64,000 nucleotides of DNA, taken from NCBI RefSeq assembly GCF_030433855.1, contig NZ_JARUXC010000012.1, positions 49,786 to 113,785 on the forward strand. The letters are read 5' to 3'. The position numbers and the translations under genes were made by a program. This DNA is from Agreia sp. PsM10 (lineage in GTDB: Bacteria; Actinomycetota; Actinomycetes; Actinomycetales; Microbacteriaceae). This document shows positions 49,494 through 58,396 of the stretch, piece by piece. The notes under the pieces were generated by a model. It ran no database searches, had not been told where the DNA came from, and worked only from the letters and a program-made list of their open reading frames with translations. Each line of letters starts with the position of its first letter. Positions within the stretch are counted from its first letter, which is position 1.

Positions 49494-51158
49494 TTACGAA
49501 CGATTGTCCTCGAATGGTGGCGTCACGTCACGCTCGGACATGAAGTGAGTCTCTATGCGGCGCATTTCGTCTAGCCGCAGCCTCAGGAATCCGTCAAGAT
49601 CTTTAACCAGAAGCGACTCGAGCGCCTTGAGCGGGATGGCGTGGCTAGTAAGAATTTTTGAATCTCGAGGCACTTCAGGCTTCAAGCCCTCCAACCAGGA
49701 CTTCGCTTGTCGGCGATCGCTCATCTCATCATTCAGGATCCGGTTCGCGGGTCCCCGACGAAGCTCACGGTCTCCGGAAGTGTTTGAAATATAGCCGAGA
49801 GCTAACGGCCCATATGTCTGGACCTCCAGTTCGGGGGATTCGATGAGGTCTCCGTTCCGAGTGAGAGGCTTAAGTGAGAACAAGACAAGTAGAAGGACTC
49901 GTGTTCTGGCTGCTCGCATATCGAAAGATCTGGGAATCGGAACGGCTTGGGTTTTCATATCGAACGAAACAAACTTCGGATCTGATCGGTTGACTGCAAC
50001 GTTATCGATGACGTCGCGCATCAAGGTGTTGACCCGGGACGGGTTAGCGCTACCGAACCAGGCGGAAAAGGACGAGACCCAGAACCATTTCTTGATCAGC
50101 GCTAGTTGGACGTCTGACGGGTCCGGGCAGGCAAAGAAGAATGACGAGATAACAAATAACTGCATCCCATAGGGAATGAGTCTTTCGGTCCTGACGCCTT
50201 CGTCTCGCAGGAACTCGATTGCTGCCGCAATACTGATATTGACACCCGGAATCACGCTTCTTAGTCTGCGGAGGAGTTCTTCTCTCCGTTCCAACGCGAT
50301 ACGAGTCCAGTCCGTCCGGTAGATGTCTTCGCCGATTGCTGCCAGCAGTGCACGAAGGACGAGCGTCCGATCTATTTCGCCGAATCCGACCGAATTTAGG
50401 TACTCCATCGTCTGAGTGATTTCCCCCGCCAAATCGAAAGGATCGACTGTGTCCTCCCGGTAAAGAAGGGCGGACACCATCTGGTCCGCCGTCATCGCCT
50501 GGCCCTTTGAGTTGAGGCGCGCAAATATTTCAACGGCTTCAGTTAGACCAGTCTGCTTTATCTGTATGACTGGAATCTTGTAGGTCTGAAATGTCCGGGA
50601 CACAGCTTGCATCTCTTGAACGTAGGCGCGACCATTCAGGGGGTCCTGCACGATTACGCGCTGGCACTCCTCAAGGAATTCGAATGTGTCGAGAATGCGG
50701 GACATAGGGAATTGATGTGCACCAGGCGCTGTCCCAAGAGGCAAATGCTCAAAATAGGAATCCTTGATGTTGTAATAAATGTTCCAGACGGAGTCTTCGT
50801 CGCCTGGACCTTGCACCCGATCAGACTCGCCAACGAGTGCGCCCGCGATCGTAGAAAGTCGTTGGTGACCGTCGAGAATGTATAGAGCCGAAGACTGGGA
50901 ATCAGAGCGGTCGCTGAGTCTTATGGGCCCCACGGAATCTAGTGTGACGATGTCAGTCGCTGTTTCCCAAGCCAAAAGACTTCCAATCGGGTATTGGAGA
51001 TTAATGCTGTCTAGTAGGTCCAACATTTGATCAGGACGCCAAACGAATTTGCGCTGAAAGCGGGGGATCCGAATCTGTCCGTCCACCAACTGGCGTACGA
51101 GGTCGAAGATGAACACAATCTCGGGCTTGAGCTCGGAATACTGCTTTTGGTCACTCAC
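49494..51158 (-). CDS. DUF262 (GmrS/ParB-Srx-like) domain protein, 554 aa, third gene of the putative defence operon
   Basis: GTG start at 51158, two bases after the stop of the TOPRIM gene. N-terminal DUF262 fold (about 15-250): IPRFQRKFVWRPDQMLDLLDSI, YPIGSLLAWE, ALYILDGHQRLSTIAGAL and EIFARLNSKGQAMTADQMVSALL. The usual D-G-Q-Q-R is D-G-H-Q-R here. DUF262 domains, as in the GmrSD type IV restriction enzyme and BrxU, bind nucleotides and gate nuclease action. The C-terminal 290 residues are helical and end with RILNDEMSDRRQAKSWLEGL ... SHAIP ... DGFLRLRLDEM, recalling a worn DUF1524/HNH partner without a clear H-x-x-P plus H-N-H set. Probable role: sensor or effector in anti-phage defence. 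GC is far below neighbours. Confidence 0.82.
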   Translation of the reverse strand: MSDQKQYSELKPEIVFIFDLVRQLVDGQIRIPRFQRKFVWRPDQMLDLLDSINLQYPIGSLLAWETATDIVTLDSVGPIRLSDRSDSQSSALYILDGHQRLSTIAGALVGESDRVQGPGDEDSVWNIYYNIKDSYFEHLPLGTAPGAHQFPMSRILDTFEFLEECQRVIVQDPLNGRAYVQEMQAVSRTFQTYKIPVIQIKQTGLTEAVEIFARLNSKGQAMTADQMVSALLYREDTVDPFDLAGEITQTMEYLNSVGFGEIDRTLVLRALLAAIGEDIYRTDWTRIALERREELLRRLRSVIPGVNISIAAAIEFLRDEGVRTERLIPYGMQLFVISSFFFACPDPSDVQLALIKKWFWVSSFSAWFGSANPSRVNTLMRDVIDNVAVNRSDPKFVSFDMKTQAVPIPRSFDMRAARTRVLLLVLFSLKPLTRNGDLIESPELEVQTYGPLALGYISNTSGDRELRRGPANRILNDEMSDRRQAKSWLEGLKPEVPRDSKILTSHAIPLKALESLLVKDLDGFLRLRLDEMRRIETHFMSERDVTPPFEDNRS

Positions 51159-51160
51159 GG

Positions 51161-52114
51161 CTAGGAAGCCTTTCTTATCTGGTCAACAATCGATTCAAAT
51201 TCATGTACAGCATCAACTGATCTGAGGTCCTCAAGGGTGAATTCGCCTGACGGGTGATCCAGAAAATACGCCATTGCCCGTCCGAGCTTTCGATGCTCAA
51301 GGTCATCCTGGCTGAGACCGACGTATATCGCCGCCTCGTGACCCACGGGCAAATGCTTGAAACCATTTTTCATCGGAAAATGGTCGCGCTGCACTTGGCT
51401 CATGCCTTTAACGAAGTTCACATTTCTCTCCAGATCTTCTGACTGAAAAGTCGCCAAATATTCGTCAAGATGACGGTCGCTGAGATAATTTTCTATAGAG
51501 CGTTTTTCCAGCACGATCGCGGATGCCCCATGAGCACTGCATTCTTTCCGAACGTCCGACACTGATGTCGGCACATGCGAGGGATATTTAGAATCACCGT
51601 CCACCAGAACGATTAGTCGGTCCGGAACGCCTGTCTGCAAAGACTTCGCTCGTCGGCTGCGTACAATCTTTGACACTTCCTCGATGCCACCACCGTTGGA
51701 GAAGACGATGGGTGGCGAAGCGCTGTCAAAGGTTCGCACCAAGTCCGGTGAAAGGGCAGCAATTCCGCGCCTATAAAATAGGCCATCGTTTAACATGTTT
51801 TCGACAAGTAGAGTCAATGGCTGGGTTAAAAACAGCCGGCCGACCGAGAGACTGAGATCGACAGCTTCCGCAGGACCGTCACCGACAGTAATTGACGACT
51901 CGTACTTCGGATATTTCTGCGCATCTGCAAAAGACTTTTCGAATAATTCGCGGAAGCCAACGTGAGCGGTGAAAAATGCATCGAGGACATCTGTGTCTGG
52001 ATCCGGCCCAGCCCACTCGTGCCACCCGTCGATGAGAGTCCATGTGATGGCAGCAAGGTCGTTCACCTCACCAGCCGTCAAACCTGAGTGGGCCACGGCG
52101 AGTTGCACTCTCAA
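51161..52114 (-). CDS. TOPRIM-like nuclease protein (OLD/DUF4435-like), 317 aa, second gene of the putative defence operon
   Basis: TTG start overlaps the ATPase stop (TTGA). The N-terminal ~95 residues are of unknown fold. Then come TOPRIM-type elements: LTLLVENMLNDGLFYRRGI (acidic motif 1, VEN ... ND), PIVFSNGGGIEEVSKIV (the Gly-rich turn), RLIVLVDGDSKYP (D-x-D metal motif) and AIVLEKRSIENYLSDRHLDEYL, a stretch seen in OLD-family and AriB-like proteins. Expected activity: metal-dependent cleavage of DNA or RNA, licensed by the adjacent ATPase. Known two-gene parallels are AriA-AriB (PARIS) and AbiLi-AbiLii; I cannot assign it to either. It may be classed as hypothetical by standard tools. 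Confidence 0.7.
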   Translation of the reverse strand: MRVQLAVAHSGLTAGEVNDLAAITWTLIDGWHEWAGPDPDTDVLDAFFTAHVGFRELFEKSFADAQKYPKYESSITVGDGPAEAVDLSLSVGRLFLTQPLTLLVENMLNDGLFYRRGIAALSPDLVRTFDSASPPIVFSNGGGIEEVSKIVRSRRAKSLQTGVPDRLIVLVDGDSKYPSHVPTSVSDVRKECSAHGASAIVLEKRSIENYLSDRHLDEYLATFQSEDLERNVNFVKGMSQVQRDHFPMKNGFKHLPVGHEAAIYVGLSQDDLEHRKLGRAMAYFLDHPSGEFTLEDLRSVDAVHEFESIVDQIRKAS

Positions 52115-53301
52115 GATTTAGCCGACTTGATGATTGCGCGGACTTCTTGAAGATCTTCCGAGAAGACACCATCGGGCCAGGAGTCCACCGCTCCATTCTT
52201 GTCGATCAATATCTCGCGAACCGACGATTGTTCATTAAGTCGGTCGAACCAGAGGATATTGACCATATCTGGACTCAGAAGCCCAGATGCGACATGGCGC
52301 CTCAATCGAAGGATCAGGTTTTCTGAGTGCGTCTCGAGGATTGTTTGGAAATTGGACTGCTGGTTTACAGCCTCGGTTGCTAGGTCTGCAATCCCGGCCT
52401 GGGCCGCGGGATGAAGGTGCACCTCGGGCTCCTCGATGGTGAGTATGGTGCTCTCATTCCGTCCACCAGTCACGGCCTTATAACTTGCGACAATAGGAAG
52501 AACCTGCTGCAAGCCTTGTCCGGATTGAGCTAAGTTCTGTGGATTCCTGACTCCGGCCTTGATCTGAAAGGACGACGCTTCAGCTTCGATGGTGAGGCGC
52601 GTACCTAAGTTTTTTTCGTACCATCCGTTGACTTGATCGAGGAGAGACTCGCTTGCCATCATGAGATAAGGAATCTCGCTGCCGTCTGAAAAGTTTGTCT
52701 CGTCAGGCTCACGATTCTCGTAAATCGGGCTTAGCGTGCGGCGAAGCGAAGAGATATGCGTAATGCCAGTCAACTCATCCCTGAGGCGGGCCAATTCTTC
52801 GTAGGTATCGATGTCGGTTCGCGGTGGCAGGAGGGGATGAAGTCCAATGAAATCGACATCCAAGACCGACAATCTGTCCTCTGTTGGACGAGATCTGCGG
52901 TCCCAATCGAGCCGCAGCGTTTCACCCATGTGATATCGGGAGATGAAGCCCTGGTTGCTCGTCGTTAGCGACTGACGGAGCTGTATGTCGACATCGAGTT
53001 TGCTCGATCTCCCAAGGACATCGGAGACAGAGAAACCCAGGCTGATCTGCCCATGCGGGTTCTGGCCATGAATCAAGTCGTTTAATGACGATCCGAAGCG
53101 GATTGAACCGACCGCAAGCGGGAGTGGGCCCATCGGGCGAGTTCGCTTAGGATCAATGGCCGCATTCAAGAGAAGGGGCAACCTAGTCGCAGCCGTTTTG
53201 CCGGAATTGTTCTTACCTATGAGGACAGTTATCGGACGAAGCGGAATGCTCGTTGATCCCGAGAAAGATTTATAGTTGGTGACTCTAAGTTCATCGAGCA
53301 T
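52111..53301 (-). CDS. AAA/ABC-type ATPase (RecF/OLD-like), 396 aa, first gene of the putative defence operon
   Basis: N-terminal LDELRVTNYKSFSGSTSIPLRPITVLIGKNNSGKTAATRL in pieces: the R-x-x-N-Y-K-S-F strand and Walker A GKNNSGKT (about 29-36). Late Q/signature region NLAQSGQGLQQVLPIV (about 265-280), Walker B ILTIEEPEVHLHPAAQ (about 299-314) and switch His in LETHSENLILRLRR. The head domain lacks the coiled coil of true SMC proteins and has no TOPRIM of its own, so it is the ATPase half of an OLD-like pair; the nuclease half is the next gene. Probably forms an oligomer that holds the nuclease until infection. ATG 53301. Confidence 0.88.
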   Translation of the reverse strand: MLDELRVTNYKSFSGSTSIPLRPITVLIGKNNSGKTAATRLPLLLNAAIDPKRTRPMGPLPLAVGSIRFGSSLNDLIHGQNPHGQISLGFSVSDVLGRSSKLDVDIQLRQSLTTSNQGFISRYHMGETLRLDWDRRSRPTEDRLSVLDVDFIGLHPLLPPRTDIDTYEELARLRDELTGITHISSLRRTLSPIYENREPDETNFSDGSEIPYLMMASESLLDQVNGWYEKNLGTRLTIEAEASSFQIKAGVRNPQNLAQSGQGLQQVLPIVASYKAVTGGRNESTILTIEEPEVHLHPAAQAGIADLATEAVNQQSNFQTILETHSENLILRLRRHVASGLLSPDMVNILWFDRLNEQSSVREILIDKNGAVDSWPDGVFSEDLQEVRAIIKSAKS

Positions 53302-53430
53302 GGGTCGAATGTATCCACTTATGCCGGCCCATCAGAGCCGACGCGCGTGAATTGTTCGCATAGAACGATTTTGAACGTGTACACCTGATGCCGATTCGAG
53401 TACAGATGTGCTCGTTAGGTCTCGTCGATA
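53302..53430. promoter_or_regulatory. upstream region of the defence operon (right junction)
   Basis: About 130 bp of AT-richer DNA before the ATPase gene, ending at a terminator hairpin of the neighbouring gene. It must hold the operon promoter; I see no convincing -35/-10 pair or operator. Confidence 0.35.
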
Positions 53431-53456
53431 TCAAGGCCCGCCAGTAGCGGCCTTGA
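53431..53456 (-). terminator. hairpin downstream of the DUF4190-like gene
   Basis: Stem TCAAGGCC (53431-53438) / GGCCTTGA (53449-53456) with a 10-base loop, 5 bases after the minus-strand stop at 53461. Likely separates the housekeeping gene from the island's promoter. Confidence 0.65.
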
Positions 53457-53460
53457 AGAG

Positions 53461-54054
53461 TCAGCCGACGGAGCTGAAGATTTCCGGAGCCGACGCGAAG
53501 GTCACGCCGTAGAACACGACGAACGAGATCACGGGCGTCGCCACGGCCAGGGCCATGGCCACGATTCCGAACCCCCGGCCGCGCTTCTTGATCGTGGCGA
53601 TCAGGCCCTGCACGAGGGCCCACAGGCCCAGCAGGGTTCCGCCGACGAAGTACGCCATGCTCAGCACGCCGAAGGCGGCGACACCGGGATCGTCTGCTGA
53701 GACGGCCGACTGGTCGATCGTGCCGCCGTCGGTGATCATCTGCCCGGCGAGGGGCGCGAAGGCGAGCCCGGCGACGACCGAGAGCACGAGAGCGAACACG
53801 AGCACCACGAGGGCCGCGATGAAGGCGACCACGCCGAGGGTCTTCGGCAGCGCCGGAGGCGCGTTGTGGAACACCGCGGCCGACGGGACGTGGCTCGACG
53901 CGGCGAACGGACTCTGCTGCGCGGGCGCCGCAGGTGTGTGCGGCGCGGGCGGCTGCGGCTGCTGCTGCGACTCGGGGGCGTATTCGCCGAAGCGCGGTCG
54001 CGGCCGCTCGTCGCGAACCGGCTCGGATGGCTCGATGGGGGGAACGTGGGACAT
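53461..54054 (-). CDS. DUF4190-like membrane protein, 197 aa
   Basis: Residues 1-70 are a Pro/Gln/Ala-rich cytoplasmic tail (PESQQQPQPPAPHTPAAPAQQ). Two helices follow at about 72-98 (LGVVAFIAALVVLVFALVLSVVAGLAF) and 128-155 (FGVLSMAYFVGGTLLGLWALVQGLIA), then IKKRGRGFGIVAMALAVATPVISFVVFY. The double G-x-x-A helix pattern fits DUF4190. Divergent from mfd with 59 bp between starts. Function unknown. Confidence 0.75.
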   Translation of the reverse strand: MSHVPPIEPSEPVRDERPRPRFGEYAPESQQQPQPPAPHTPAAPAQQSPFAASSHVPSAAVFHNAPPALPKTLGVVAFIAALVVLVFALVLSVVAGLAFAPLAGQMITDGGTIDQSAVSADDPGVAAFGVLSMAYFVGGTLLGLWALVQGLIATIKKRGRGFGIVAMALAVATPVISFVVFYGVTFASAPEIFSSVG

Positions 54055-54113
54055 TCACCGAACTCTACCCGCGCCCGGGGGTGCGTGTCGGTGGGCCCGC
54101 GTAAGCTTGAACG

Positions 54114-57100
54114 GTGATCCTCCAGGGCTTGACTCGTGCGCTTTCGCGCGCCTCCACGTTCGACAACGCCCTCGCGTACGCGGCACGCGATGTGGACTTC
54201 TCGCTCACCGAGGGGCTGCGGGCTCCTCTTCTCGCCGGTCTTCTCGACCAGCGTGGGGCGAACGATCTCCCGCAGGCGCTGCTGGTCGTGACCGCCACCG
54301 GCCGCGAGTCCGAGATGCTCCGCGGCACCCTCGCATCCATGAGCCCCGACGCCGAGATCGTCGAGTTCCCGGCGTGGGAGACCCTGCCCCACGAGCGTCT
54401 CAGCCCGAGTGCCGAGATCGTCGGCAAGCGCATCGACGCGCTGCGCCGGCTCGCCACGTGGAACGGCGAGAAGCCGATCGTCGTCGTCGCCTCGGTGCGC
54501 GCGGCTCTGCAGCCCCTCGCCGACAATCTGGCCGACCTCGAACCCATCCACCTGGTCACGGGTGGTCGGGGGTACGACCTCGCCCGGCTCTCGCTCGACC
54601 TGGTGAACCTGGCGTACTCGCGCGTCGACATGGTCACGCGCCGAGGCGAATACGCGGTGCGCGGCGGAATCCTCGACGTGTTCCCTCCTGTGGCCGAGCA
54701 CCCGTATCGCGTCGACTTCTTCGGCGACGAGGTCGAGTCCATCCGCGCATTCTCCGTGGCCGACCAGCGGTCGCTCGACACGGCTGTTCCCAGCGTCGAC
54801 CTGCCGCCCAGCCGCGAGCTGCTGCTCTCCGACGCGGTGCGCCAGCGCGCCCGTGAGATGCAGCACGAGTTCCCGAGCATCGCCGGTCTGCTCGCCAAGA
54901 TCGCCGAGGGCATCCCGGTCGAGGGCATGGAGTCGCTGGCCCCCGCCCTGCTCGACAGGCTGGTCACGGTCGCCCACTACCTGCCCGCGGGCGCAGCCAT
55001 CGCTGTTCTCTCGCCCGAGAAGGTCGCGAGCCGCGCCGTCAGTCTCGCCGAGACGAACCGAGAGTTCCTCGCCGCGGCCTGGACGGCCGCGACCGCGGGC
55101 GCCGAGGCGCCCATCGACCTCACCAGCGGCGAGTTCATCACGCTCAACGATCTGCGGGCCGCCGCCGGCACCGATCGCGCCTGGTGGACCCTGTCGACCT
55201 TCCAGTCGGCGCCGGGCGCGGCCGATGGGCTCATCGAGGTGCTGCCCGAGCACCGCGATATCGAGGAGCACCTCACGGTGCGCATCGACGCCGATCCGGT
55301 GCCGAGCTTCCAGGGCAACGTCGACGGCGCGATCGAGCATGTGCGCGGCCTCGTCGCCGACGGCTGGACGGTGGCGGTGGTCGCCCAGGGCGCCGGCCTC
55401 GTCGAGCGGGCCGCCGACGTCCTGGCCGAGAACGAGATCGCGGCGCGCGTCGTCGACCTCTTCCCCGACGACGCCGAATCGGGCGTCGCCTACCTGCTGA
55501 AGGCCACGGTCGACCACGGTTTCCAGCTGCCCGAGATCAAGCTCGCGCTCATCGCCGAGTCCGAGTTCTACGGGCGCACCGTGGGCTACGACTCCCGCCA
55601 GGTCAAGAAGCTGGCCTCACGGCGGCGCAACGTCGTCGACCCCCTGCAGCTCAAGCAGGGCGACTACGTCGTTCACACCACCCACGGCATCGGCAAGTTC
55701 ATCGAATTGACGCAGCGCGAGGTCAAGTCTGGCGGGCGCAACCCCATCAAGACCACCCGCGAATACCTCGTCATCGAGTACGCGCCCTCTAAGCGCGGCT
55801 ATCCCGGCGACAAGCTCTACGTGCCCACAGATCAGCTCGACCTCCTGTCGCGCTACGTCGGCGGCGAGGCGCCGGGTCTGTCGAAGATGGGCGGCAGCGA
55901 CTGGTCTGCAGCCAAGGGAAAGGCCCGCAAGGCCGTGCGCGACATCGCGGTCGAGCTCGTCAAGCTCTACTCGGCGCGCATGGCGTCGAAGGGCCACGCT
56001 TTCGGTCCGGACACTCCCTGGCAGCGCGAGCTCGAAGAGGCGTTCCCCTTCGCCGAGACGCCCGACCAGCTCACCGTGATCGACGAGGTGAAGGCCGACA
56101 TGGAGCGGCCCATTCCCATGGATCGACTGCTGTCGGGCGACGTCGGCTTCGGCAAGACCGAGGTCGCCGTGCGTGCCGCCTTCAAAGCGGTGCAAGACGG
56201 CAAGCAGGTGGCCGTGCTCGTACCCACCACACTGCTCGTGCGGCAGCACCTCGAGACCTTCCAGGAGCGCTTCGCCGGATTCCCGGTTCACCTCCGCCCC
56301 TTGAGCCGGTTCCAGACCGAGAAGGAGTCAAAGGAGACGATCGCCGGAATGAAGGACGGCACCGTCGACGTGGTGATCGCCACGCACCGGCTGCTCTCCG
56401 AGAACATCGGCTTCAAAGACCTCGGCCTCATGATCATCGACGAGGAGCAGCGCTTCGGTGTCGAGCACAAAGATGCGCTGAAGAAGCTCAAGACCAACGT
56501 CGACATCCTCTCGATGAGCGCCACCCCCATTCCCCGCACACTCGAGATGGCGGTCACCGGCATCCGTGAGATGTCGACGCTCGCCACCCCGCCAGAAGAC
56601 CGGCACCCGATCCTCACCTTCGTCGGTCCCTACTCCGACAAGCAGGTCGGGGCCGCCATTCGGCGCGAACTGCTGCGCGAGGGCCAGGTCTTCTTCGTAC
56701 ACAACCGCGTCTCGAGCATCAACAAGGTCGCCGCGCAGCTCGCCGAGCTCGTTCCCGAGGCGCGCATCGGTGTGGCGCACGGCCAGCTCGGAGAGCACCA
56801 GCTCGAACAGGTGATCGTCGACTTCTGGGAGCGCAAGTTCGACGTGCTCGTGTCGACGACCATCATCGAGACAGGCCTCGACATCGCCAACGCGAACACG
56901 CTCATCGTCGATCGGGCCGACAAGTACGGCCTCAGCCAGTTGCACCAGCTGCGAGGGCGAGTGGGCCGCGGGCGCGAGCGGGCATACGCCTACCTGCTCT
57001 ACGACGAGCACAAGCCGCTCACCGAGCTGGCGAACGACCGGCTCACCACCCTGGCGGCCAACAACGAGCTCGGCTCGGGCATCCAGGTGGCACTGAAAGA

Positions 57101-57725
57101 CCTCGAGATCCGTGGTGCCGGAAACCTGCTCGGCGGCGAGCAGTCGGGCCACATCGCGGGCGTCGGCTTCGACCTCTACCTGCGCATGATCGGCGAGGCC
57201 GTGTCGACCTTCCGAGGAGACGTTGCCGAGGGCCAGACCGAGCTCCGGCTCGAGCTTCCGGTCGACGCCCACATCCCCGACGACTACGTCGACAGCGAGC
57301 GGCTGCGCCTCGAGGCCTACCAGAAGCTCTCGACCGCCAGTTCGCCCACGTCGAACGACGAGCAGATCGACCTCGTCATCGACGAGCTCACCGACCGTTA
57401 CGGCCAGCCCCCGGCGCAGGTCGCGAACCTCGTGGCGGTGTCGCGCCTGCGTCGCCAGGCCCAGAAGTCCGGTCTCGGCGAGGTCGTGACGATGGGGTCG
57501 AACCTGCGCCTGGCTCCGGCCGACCTTCCCGACTCCATCCAGGTGCGCATGCGCCGCATGTACCCCGACGCGAAGTACTTCGCCCAGGCGGCGGCCGTCT
57601 CCATTCCGCTGCCCGTCGTCGACGGCGAAGTTCTGGAGGACGCCGCCCTCATCGACTGGACGAAGAGCGTGCTCACGGCGCTCTTTCCTGCGCCGGTGGT
57701 GGCAGAGAAGGAGACGCAGTCGTGA
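54114..57725 (+). CDS. mfd: transcription-repair coupling factor, 1203 aa
   Basis: Displaces stalled RNA polymerase and recruits UvrA. N-terminal UvrB-like region (1-350; RRGEYAVRGGILDVFPP, YRVDFFGDEVESIR), RNAP-interaction module (about 505-580: GDYVVHTTHGIGKFI), RecG-like motor (about 630-1000) with LLSGDVGFGKTEVAVRAAF Walker A, MIIDEEQRFGVEHK (DEEQ box), SMSATPIPRTLEMA, and LRGRVGRGRERAYAYLLY; a TRCF C-terminal domain follows. GTG 54114. Its stop overlaps mazG (GTGA), the conserved mfd-mazG pair. Confidence 0.97.
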   Translation: MILQGLTRALSRASTFDNALAYAARDVDFSLTEGLRAPLLAGLLDQRGANDLPQALLVVTATGRESEMLRGTLASMSPDAEIVEFPAWETLPHERLSPSAEIVGKRIDALRRLATWNGEKPIVVVASVRAALQPLADNLADLEPIHLVTGGRGYDLARLSLDLVNLAYSRVDMVTRRGEYAVRGGILDVFPPVAEHPYRVDFFGDEVESIRAFSVADQRSLDTAVPSVDLPPSRELLLSDAVRQRAREMQHEFPSIAGLLAKIAEGIPVEGMESLAPALLDRLVTVAHYLPAGAAIAVLSPEKVASRAVSLAETNREFLAAAWTAATAGAEAPIDLTSGEFITLNDLRAAAGTDRAWWTLSTFQSAPGAADGLIEVLPEHRDIEEHLTVRIDADPVPSFQGNVDGAIEHVRGLVADGWTVAVVAQGAGLVERAADVLAENEIAARVVDLFPDDAESGVAYLLKATVDHGFQLPEIKLALIAESEFYGRTVGYDSRQVKKLASRRRNVVDPLQLKQGDYVVHTTHGIGKFIELTQREVKSGGRNPIKTTREYLVIEYAPSKRGYPGDKLYVPTDQLDLLSRYVGGEAPGLSKMGGSDWSAAKGKARKAVRDIAVELVKLYSARMASKGHAFGPDTPWQRELEEAFPFAETPDQLTVIDEVKADMERPIPMDRLLSGDVGFGKTEVAVRAAFKAVQDGKQVAVLVPTTLLVRQHLETFQERFAGFPVHLRPLSRFQTEKESKETIAGMKDGTVDVVIATHRLLSENIGFKDLGLMIIDEEQRFGVEHKDALKKLKTNVDILSMSATPIPRTLEMAVTGIREMSTLATPPEDRHPILTFVGPYSDKQVGAAIRRELLREGQVFFVHNRVSSINKVAAQLAELVPEARIGVAHGQLGEHQLEQVIVDFWERKFDVLVSTTIIETGLDIANANTLIVDRADKYGLSQLHQLRGRVGRGRERAYAYLLYDEHKPLTELANDRLTTLAANNELGSGIQVALKDLEIRGAGNLLGGEQSGHIAGVGFDLYLRMIGEAVSTFRGDVAEGQTELRLELPVDAHIPDDYVDSERLRLEAYQKLSTASSPTSNDEQIDLVIDELTDRYGQPPAQVANLVAVSRLRRQAQKSGLGEVVTMGSNLRLAPADLPDSIQVRMRRMYPDAKYFAQAAAVSIPLPVVDGEVLEDAALIDWTKSVLTALFPAPVVAEKETQS

Positions 57726-58387
57726 CCTATCCGAAGCTCGACGAGCTCGTTCGCACGGTCGCTCGACTGCGCGGTCCGGGCGGTTGCGCCTGGGACGCGG
57801 AACAGACGCACGAGTCGCTCGTGCAGTACCTCGTGGAAGAGAGCTACGAGCTCGTCGAGGCGCTCGAGTCGGGAACACGCGACGACATCATCGAGGAGCT
57901 GGGCGACGTGCTCTACCAGGTGCTGTTCCACGCCGACCTCGCGGCGCACACGCCCGGTGAGGATTTCGACATCGAGACGGTCGCCGAACGCATGACCGCG
58001 AAGATGATCGGCAGGCATCCGCACGTCTTCGGCGACGCCGTCGCCCACACGGCTGACGACGTGGTGGCGGTCTGGGACGACCTGAAGGCCGTCGAGAAGC
58101 CGGGTCGCACGAGCGTGCTCGACGGCATCCCGCAGGGCATGCCGGCGCTCGCGCTCGCCGACAAGGTCATCGGGCGGGCGCAGAAGATCGGTGTGCTCGA
58201 GAAAGATTCAACGGGGTCGATCCCCATGCAGTCCGAAGACGAGCTGGGTGGCCTGCTGCTGGCGATCGTGGCATCGGCCAAGGCACAAGGCCTCGATGCC
58301 GAGCGCGCGCTGCGCTCCACGCTGCGCGAGCTGCAGAACGAGATCCGCGAGTCCGAGGCCGACGTCGCCAATGCCGACGATCAATAG
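57722..58387 (+). CDS. mazG: nucleoside triphosphate pyrophosphohydrolase, 221 aa
   Basis: All-alpha MazG fold: LRGPGGCAWDAEQTHESLVQYLVEESYELVEALES with E-E-x-x-E, then DDIIEELGDVLYQVLFHADLA (E-x2-D) that bind Mg and the triphosphate. WDDLKAVEK and the C-terminal half (120-215) are a second, weaker MazG unit. Removes aberrant NTPs and pyrophosphate. GTG start inside the mfd stop. Confidence 0.93.
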   Translation: MTYPKLDELVRTVARLRGPGGCAWDAEQTHESLVQYLVEESYELVEALESGTRDDIIEELGDVLYQVLFHADLAAHTPGEDFDIETVAERMTAKMIGRHPHVFGDAVAHTADDVVAVWDDLKAVEKPGRTSVLDGIPQGMPALALADKVIGRAQKIGVLEKDSTGSIPMQSEDELGGLLLAIVASAKAQGLDAERALRSTLRELQNEIRESEADVANADDQ

Positions 58388-58396
58388 AATCGAACA

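Noticed and set aside
49369..53460. Integrase, attachment-site repeats or insertion sequence bounding the defence island
   Set aside because: No recombinase or transposase gene and no matching terminal repeats could be found by eye at either junction.
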